Shown: positions 5,325-9,171 of the stretch, in pieces
Position numbering within the stretch: position 1 is the stretch's first letter
Layout: each line of letters begins with the position of its first letter
Source of the DNA: JBBQTQ01 sp038213135
GTDB lineage: Bacteria; Actinomycetota; Thermoleophilia; Gaiellales; Gaiellaceae
Length of the DNA: 9,171 nucleotides
NCBI GenBank assembly: GCA_038213135.1
Contig: JBBQTQ010000093.1
Location: 1-9,171 of the forward strand
Direction: 5' to 3'
Position numbers and translations under genes: made by a program
The notes under the pieces: generated by a model
Databases searched by the model: none
What the model saw: the letters and a program-made list of their open reading frames with translations, nothing else
Told to the model about the DNA's origin: nothing

Positions 5325-7859
5325 CTAGATGTAGCGGCGCCGGTGGCTGCCGGCGAGGACCCTGAGCAGCAGGCCGCCGGAGATCAGCACCAGGCCGAGC
5401 GTGAGGAACGTCGACAGGTCGGAGCCGGTGAACGGCAGGGTGCCGCGCCGGATCACAGTCGTCGTCGGCGGGCTGAAGATCTGCGACGGAGGCGTGAAGT
5501 TCTGGCCCGGGATCGCGACCACCGAGGGCGGCAGGAAGGTCTGCGTCGGCGTGATCGTGGAGCCACCGCCCTGGCGCTGGGTCTGAGTCTGGTTCTGGCT
5601 GACCGTCGTCGTGCCGCCGTTGTTGTTCGGGATGGTGACCGTCTGCGTCGGCACGCAGGTGTGGCACTGCTGCGAGCTGCCGCTGCCGCCGCCGCTCGAG
5701 CTGGAGCTGGAGCTCGAGCTCGAGCTGCTGCCGCCGCCGTTCGTGCTCGTCGGAGTGGTGCTCGTCGGAGTGGTGCTCGTCGGAACCGTCAGCGAGTTGC
5801 TGATCGTCGAGGTCAGGCTCGCCCCACCCGAGTTGGAGCCGCCGCTGGCCGTGTTGGTGTTCGAGCCGCCGGTGCCGCCCGTCGCGGTGTTGGTCGCGCC
5901 GGAGGTGCCGCCGGTGCCCGTGCCATTGCCGCCCTGGCCACCTGCTGCCGTGTTCGTTGCGCCGGAGGTGCCGCCGGTGCCGGTGCCCGTGCCGCCGGTG
6001 CCGGTGCCGCCGGCTGCCGTGTTCGTAGCGCCCGAGGTGCCGCCGGAGCCGGTGCCCGTGCCGTTGCCGCCCTGACCGCCCGCTGCCGTGTTCGTCGCGC
6101 TGGAGGTGCCGCCCGAAGCAGTGCCGGTGCCGCCGGCGCTCGAGTTGTCGTTCGTGCTCTGGCCGCCCGAGCCGTTGCCGCCGAGGCCACTGTTCGTGCT
6201 CGTGCCGCCCTGGCCCGTGCCGCCAGCCGCGGTCGACGTGGAGCCGCCCGAAGTGCCGCCGGTGCCGATGCCGCCCTGGCCGCCCTGACCGCCGGCGGAG
6301 GTCGAGGTCGCGCCGCCGTTGTTGTTCGTGCTCGAGCCGCCGCTACCAAGACCGCCCTGGCCGCCCTGGCCACCGGCCGAGGTCGAGGTCGCGCCGCCGT
6401 TCTGGTTCGTGCTGGTACCGCCCTGCGCGTTCGAGCTGCCGCCATTGGAGGTCGACGTGGCGCCGCCGTTCTGGTTGTCGAGGGCGCTCGTGTTCGTGTT
6501 CGAGCCACCCGCGCCGCCCGCCGAAGTGGACGTGCCACCCGCGCCGCCGGCCGAGGTGGACGTGCCACCCGCGCCGCCCTGCGACTGGTTCGCGTTCGTG
6601 TTCGTGCTCTGGCCGCCCGTGCCGCCCGTCGCGACGCCGCCCTGGCCGCCCTGGCCGCCAGCCGAGGTCGAGGTGGCGCCGCCGTTGTTGTTCGTGCTCG
6701 TGCCGCCCGCCGCCGTCGCGCCGCCGTTCGTGTTCGTGTTCGAGCCGCCGGTCGCCGCGCCGCCCTGACCGCCCTGCGAGTCGTTCGCGTTCGTGTTGGT
6801 GCTCGACCCACCGAGACCCGTGTTGGAGCTCGTCCCGCCCCCAGCCGTATTCGTGCCGCCGTTCGCGTTCGCGGTCGGCGTGCCGCCCGTGGCGGTGTTC
6901 GTGTTCGTGCCGCCGGTGCCCGTGCCGCCGCTCGCGGTGTTGGTGTTCGTGCCGCCGCTCGCGTTGCTCGTGCTCGGGCCCGTGGTCGCGTTACTCGCGT
7001 TGTCGTTCGAGTTGGTCGCGTTGCCACTGTTGTTGCCGCCGCTGAGTGAGTTCGTGTTCGTCCCGCCCGTTGCGGTGCCGCCGAACGACGTGCTCGTGCC
7101 GCCCTGGCCGCCGTTCGCCGTGACCGGGCCATTGGTGTTGTTGTTGGTCGCGGTTCCGCCCTGGCTCGTGTTCGTGTTGGTCGCCGTGCCGCCGTTCGCG
7201 GTGCCGCCGTTCGCGGTCGCGCCCGTGACGTCGTTCGTGTTCGTATTGGTGCCGCCGGTGCCCGTGCCGGTCGCCGTGTTGGAGCCGCTGTTCGACCCGC
7301 CGTTCGCCGTGACCGGCCCATTGGTATTCGAGCCGGTGTTCGTACCGCCCGTCGCCGTCACAGGGCCGGTCGAGCCGCCGTTCGCCGTCACGGGGCCGTT
7401 CGTGTTCGTGTTCGGCCCGTTCGTGTTCGTGTTCGACGGGCTGTTGTTGATCACGACCGAGACGGGCGCAGGCGGCGTGCTGCCACCCCCACCGGGCGTG
7501 CCCGAGCCGCCGTTCTGCGTGACGTCCTGGTTCTGGGTGTTCGTGCTCGAGTTGTTGCTCGAGTTGTTGTTCGTGCTCGAGTTGTTGGCCGAGTTGTTGA
7601 CGGTGTTGGCGTTGTTCGCGCTGCTGCTCGCGTTGATCAAGTTGTTCAGCGTCAGCAGGATGATGATGTTCCCGTAGCCCATCAGCGTGGAATCGCGCGC
7701 CGCCCCCGCCAGCTGGGCGGGCGTCCACGTGCCGTCGAGGTGGCCGTTGTCGGCCAGGTCGGCAAAGACCGCCTGCGACGTGTTGTCCGCAAGCGCGGCC
7801 GCCGGCCACGCCAGAAGTGTGGCTGCGACTACCGACAGAATCCCGAGCTTCTTGATCAT
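5325..7859 (-). CDS. Secreted Asn/Thr/Ser/Gly-rich repeat protein with LPFTG cell-wall sorting signal
   Basis: This 844-residue protein has both ends of a sortase substrate. Residues 1-24 are a signal peptide (MIKKLG, hydrophobic core, ALA before DN). Residues 25 to about 75 form a non-repetitive segment (VFADLADNGHLDGTWTPAQL) ending in hydrophobic GNIIILLTLNNLI. About 80-720 is low-complexity Asn, Thr, Ser and Gly: first Asn/Ser-rich, then GPVTANGG repeats, then GGATSTSAGGQGGQGG and GATNTAAGG repeats, then STTPT repeats and twelve serines in a row. CHTC follows (Cys 732 and 735), then a Gln/Thr/Pro stretch, LPFTG (808-812), a membrane helix and the basic tail SHRRRYI. This is the family layout of wall-anchored surface proteins, though no sortase is in the window. 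ATG 7859 is chosen because the signal peptide starts there; GGGGAG directly abuts it. An in-frame GTG 15 bases upstream lacks an SD. It lies between a Wzy_C-type gene and VLRF1. The repeat function is unknown. Confidence 0.85.
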   Translation of the reverse strand: MIKKLGILSVVAATLLAWPAAALADNTSQAVFADLADNGHLDGTWTPAQLAGAARDSTLMGYGNIIILLTLNNLINASSSANNANTVNNSANNSSTNNNSSNNSSTNTQNQDVTQNGGSGTPGGGGSTPPAPVSVVINNSPSNTNTNGPNTNTNGPVTANGGSTGPVTATGGTNTGSNTNGPVTANGGSNSGSNTATGTGTGGTNTNTNDVTGATANGGTANGGTATNTNTSQGGTATNNNTNGPVTANGGQGGTSTSFGGTATGGTNTNSLSGGNNSGNATNSNDNASNATTGPSTSNASGGTNTNTASGGTGTGGTNTNTATGGTPTANANGGTNTAGGGTSSNTGLGGSSTNTNANDSQGGQGGAATGGSNTNTNGGATAAGGTSTNNNGGATSTSAGGQGGQGGVATGGTGGQSTNTNANQSQGGAGGTSTSAGGAGGTSTSAGGAGGSNTNTSALDNQNGGATSTSNGGSSNAQGGTSTNQNGGATSTSAGGQGGQGGLGSGGSSTNNNGGATSTSAGGQGGQGGIGTGGTSGGSTSTAAGGTGQGGTSTNSGLGGNGSGGQSTNDNSSAGGTGTASGGTSSATNTAAGGQGGNGTGTGSGGTSGATNTAAGGTGTGGTGTGTGGTSGATNTAAGGQGGNGTGTGGTSGATNTATGGTGGSNTNTASGGSNSGGASLTSTISNSLTVPTSTTPTSTTPTSTNGGGSSSSSSSSSSSSGGGSGSSQQCHTCVPTQTVTIPNNNGGTTTVSQNQTQTQRQGGGSTITPTQTFLPPSVVAIPGQNFTPPSQIFSPPTTTVIRRGTLPFTGSDLSTFLTLGLVLISGGLLLRVLAGSHRRRYI
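5694..5729 (-). repeat. Twelve-serine tract of the LPFTG protein
   Basis: Twelve consecutive Ser codons mix AGC, TCG and TCC, so selection for serine seems as likely as simple triplet slippage. It lies between the STTPT repeats and the CHTC segment, where a flexible, possibly glycosylated stalk would be expected. Confidence 0.85.
5743..5783 (-). repeat. 15-bp tandem repeat (STTPT units)
   Basis: Two identical 15-base units (5743-5757, 5758-5772; plus strand GTGCTCGTCGGAGTG) and an 11-base partial unit encode STTPTSTTPTST. Exact identity suggests a recent duplication. The unit is five codons long, so changes in number keep the frame. Confidence 0.9.
5881..6113 (-). repeat. 69-bp-period repeat array (GATNTAAGG units)
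   Basis: Near-identical blocks encoding GGTSGATNTAAGG begin (plus-strand phase GCTGCCGTGTTCGT) at 5944, 6013 and 6082, exactly 69 bases or 23 codons apart. A diverged copy lies at about 5881. Between them are GQGGNGTGTG spacers. The period keeps the reading frame. Confidence 0.8.
6271..6707 (-). repeat. Three 71-bp copies encoding GGATSTSAGGQGGQGG
   Basis: Copies lie at 6271-6341, 6352-6422 and 6637-6707. The first two are offset by 81 bases (27 codons). All encode GGATSTSAGGQGGQGG preceded by NNN or NQN and differ at only a few bases each. The insertion between copies 2 and 3 holds the 30-bp tandem repeat. Confidence 0.8.
6511..6578 (-). repeat. 30-bp tandem repeat (GGTSTSAGGA units)
   Basis: Units 6511-6540 and 6541-6570 are identical at 28 of 30 bases, with an 8-base partial third unit. 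They encode GGTSTSAGGA twice. This is the youngest-looking long duplication in the gene and keeps the frame (ten codons). Confidence 0.85.
7106..7400 (-). repeat. Dispersed GPVTANGG repeats
   Basis: The octapeptide GPVTANGG, encoded by near-identical copies (plus strand CCGTTCGCCGTGACCGG and variants), occurs four times in this part of the LPFTG protein, with one GPVTATGG variant. They are separated by NTN-type spacers. Confidence 0.75.
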
Positions 7860-7878
7860 CTCCCCGCAACTCACCGTA

Positions 7879-7911
7879 GTCGGGTCGCTCGGTTTGTCTA
7901 CCCCACCCGAC
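7879..7911. promoter_or_regulatory. Perfect 7-bp hairpin in the leader of the LPFTG gene
   Basis: GTCGGGT (7879-7885) and ACCCGAC (7905-7911) are perfect inverted arms around 19 bases. A second small pair (GGT/ACC) lies inside the loop. The hairpin ends 19 bases before the ATG. It could be an operator or an mRNA leader structure controlling access to the abutting GGGGAG. It does not match a riboswitch class that I can recognise. Confidence 0.4.
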
Positions 7912-7923
7912 AAATGAATTTTC

Positions 7924-7956
7924 GAGAGCCTTTAGCCCTCGAACGAGGGGTCTCTC
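7924..7956 (-). terminator. Hairpin after the Wzy_C-type gene
   Basis: It starts one base after the TGA (7957-7959). Core CCCTC/GAGGG closes a four-base loop (7936-7949), and GAGAG/CTCTC (7924-7928, 7952-7956) can form an outer stem. What follows on the minus strand is AT-richer (GAAAATTCATTTG) but lacks a U-run next to the stem. It probably separates this gene from the LPFTG gene. Confidence 0.45.
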
Positions 7957-9171
7957 TCAGCCGACGCGCGGCGGGCGTGCAGACTGGCTCGGAACCACTT
8001 CCTCCGGGAGCGAGGCCGCGACCAGCGGGTCGCGCGGGTCGAGCAGGTAGGCCCGCAGGAGCTCCTCGTGGCCGGCCGCGGTCTGCTGCGACCGCAGCAA
8101 GGCGAAGCCGAGCAGGTAGTGGAACGCATAGTTCCGCGGCTCCATCGAGACGGCCTGGCGCAGCGACGCCACGGCTTTCCGCGGGCTGCCAGATAGCAGC
8201 GACTGGGTGATCCACGGATCGACCGAGAGCGGGTCGAGTCGCTTCGCCCAGGCGACGTCGCTCGCTGCGCCGGAACCGCCCTTGAGTGCCCGCGCGTTGT
8301 AACGAGACGAGAGCCAGGGCGGTGCGAAGGCGATCAGCGTGACGAGCAGCATCGCCGCCGCAGCCACGATTCCGAGCCGGGCTCCGACGACGCGCGAGCG
8401 CTTGACTCCGGACGAGGCGCCGATCCCCAGCAGGAGGAAGAAGACGATGCCGACGGCCGGGAACGTCCAGACCCAGTCGACGCTGGCGTGACCGAGGAAG
8501 TAGACGCAACCGCCGAAGGCTCCGGCCGTGGCCAGCTCCGTTCGTGCCCGGCGCGCCGCGACGAGCAGAGGCAAGCCGATCGCAACCAGTAGGAGCAGGA
8601 AGCCGACGAGCCCCGTCTCGCTGAGGACGTCGAAGAAGAGGGAGTGCCCGCGAACGGGCGACTCGCTGCTCAGCCGGTGCTGGAGGTAGGTCGGCCCGAA
8701 GCCGCGTGCGCCAACGCCGAGCAGCGGATGGTGGATGAACTGCCCGAGCGCGACCCGCCAGAAGTCGTAGCGGTTCGAGCCGACGACCAGGAAGTGGGTG
8801 GTCTGCGACTGCGGCGCCGCGTTCACAGCGAACGCGTGCCACTGGTCGTCCAGGAAGTTGACCGGGTTCGCGACCTTGACGACGAACGCGCCAAGTCCGC
8901 CGACCGAGAGAACGACGACGGCGATCAGCGCGACCCGGCCGATGAGCCGGCGCCCGCGCTGGGAGAGCTCGAGCCGGCGGTCGTACGCCGCGTAGAGCAG
9001 ACCCGCGAGGAGCCCGACGGCCGAGAGGATCAGCAGGGTAACGCCGCCGACCTTGATCGAGTGCGCGAGCGCCGGGTAGCTCTGCGCGCGAATCGGTGCA
9101 GTGAGCTGGACAGCGCCCACACCCGCGAGGAGCGCCGAGGCGAGCGTCGGCACCGCGAGCCGCAGCCTTTG
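7957..9171 (-). CDS. O-antigen ligase/polymerase-type membrane protein (Wzy_C) with C-terminal TPR-like region (5' end outside window)
   Basis: The frame is open at the right edge of the window, so the start lies outside; 404 residues are visible. Hydrophobic segments alternate with a large outer loop that carries the Wzy_C signature: NRYDFW, then FIHHPLLGVGARGFGPTYL, then RGHSLFFDVLSETGLVG. The His of RGHSLF matches the conserved catalytic-region His of WaaL-type ligases. More membrane helices follow, to about visible residue 286. The last 110 residues are soluble and TPR-like (RLDPLSVDPWITQSLL, AVSMEPRNYAFHYLLGFALL, LLRAYLLDPRDP). The superfamily includes O-antigen ligases, Wzy polymerases and protein O-oligosaccharyltransferases, and sequence alone does not choose among them. 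It fits the glycan pathway implied by the transferase at 1657 and precedes the LPFTG gene on the same strand. VPTLASALL at 9153 is probably an internal Val, not a start. Confidence 0.88.
   Translation of the reverse strand, partial: QRLRLAVPTLASALLAGVGAVQLTAPIRAQSYPALAHSIKVGGVTLLILSAVGLLAGLLYAAYDRRLELSQRGRRLIGRVALIAVVVLSVGGLGAFVVKVANPVNFLDDQWHAFAVNAAPQSQTTHFLVVGSNRYDFWRVALGQFIHHPLLGVGARGFGPTYLQHRLSSESPVRGHSLFFDVLSETGLVGFLLLLVAIGLPLLVAARRARTELATAGAFGGCVYFLGHASVDWVWTFPAVGIVFFLLLGIGASSGVKRSRVVGARLGIVAAAAMLLVTLIAFAPPWLSSRYNARALKGGSGAASDVAWAKRLDPLSVDPWITQSLLSGSPRKAVASLRQAVSMEPRNYAFHYLLGFALLRSQQTAAGHEELLRAYLLDPRDPLVAASLPEEVVPSQSARPPRVG

Noticed and set aside
5284..5667. Upstream extension of the VLRF1 frame to an ATG at 5667
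   Set aside because: That stretch overlaps the C-terminus of the LPFTG protein and encodes His/Pro/Arg-rich shadow sequence without family resemblance.
5881..6707. CRISPR-like spaced repeats
   Set aside because: The repeats are all in frame within one protein-coding gene, the intervening sequences are also repetitive, and no cas genes are present.
5343..7049. Long plus-strand open frame (568 codons, Ala/Arg-rich) opposite the LPFTG gene
   Set aside because: It is the antisense of GC-rich repeats that lack stop codons in several frames. The minus strand has the signal peptide, ordered repeats and LPFTG end; the plus frame has no domain logic.
5813..7321. Minus-strand Arg/Ala/Thr-rich frame of 502 codons
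   Set aside because: It is an out-of-frame reading of the same repeats, with a composition typical of shifted GC-rich DNA.
7898..8842. Minus-strand frame of 314 codons
   Set aside because: It is a shifted reading of the Wzy_C-type gene, whose true frame shows membrane helices and HHPLLGVG.

Overview
The window is GC-rich (roughly two thirds or more G+C by eye) and reads as chromosomal DNA of an actinobacterium. The acVLRF1-type peptidyl-tRNA hydrolase, the actinobacterial-style ClpC, the small zinc-ribbon protein and the HYR and lysyl-oxidase remnants resemble what I recall from Thermoleophilia (Gaiellales/Solirubrobacterales). That placement is an inference from family resemblance, not a database result.

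Layout. (1) 1-1514, minus: the first 504 residues of ClpC, cut by the window edge, with a TTG start. (2) 1515-1656: a divergent intergenic region with a candidate promoter and a good ribosome binding site for the next gene. (3) 1657-3063, plus: an intact membrane polyprenyl-phosphate sugar-1-phosphate transferase of the WbaP/CpsE type, the kind of enzyme that starts surface-glycan assembly. (4) 3064-4377, plus: a graveyard of two broken genes for extracellular proteins. One is a HYR-repeat protein that lacks its front end and carries TGA where a conserved Cys is expected. The other is a lysyl-oxidase-like gene with a large internal deletion and at least one frameshift. (5) 4374-9171, minus: four co-directional genes, read from the right. 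They are a Wzy_C/O-antigen-ligase-type membrane protein with a C-terminal TPR-like region (5' end outside the window), an 844-residue secreted Asn/Thr/Ser/Gly repeat protein ending in an LPFTG sortase signal, a Vms1-like (VLRF1) peptidyl-tRNA hydrolase, and a 62-residue zinc-ribbon protein. A hairpin lies in each of the three gaps between them.

How they may work together. The sugar-phosphate transferase and the Wzy_C-type ligase fit a lipid-linked glycan pathway. The Ser/Thr-rich, wall-anchored repeat protein beside the ligase could be a structural surface protein and possibly the acceptor of that glycan, because the Wzy_C superfamily includes protein O-oligosaccharyltransferases. This link is inference from proximity and composition. 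ClpC, VLRF1 and the zinc ribbon look like housekeeping proteostasis or translation-quality-control genes around this surface locus.

The least familiar object is the LPFTG repeat protein: about 640 residues of low-complexity sequence made of recognisable 5-, 10-, 23- and 27-codon repeat units, with a conserved-looking N-terminal segment and a CHTC motif before the anchor.
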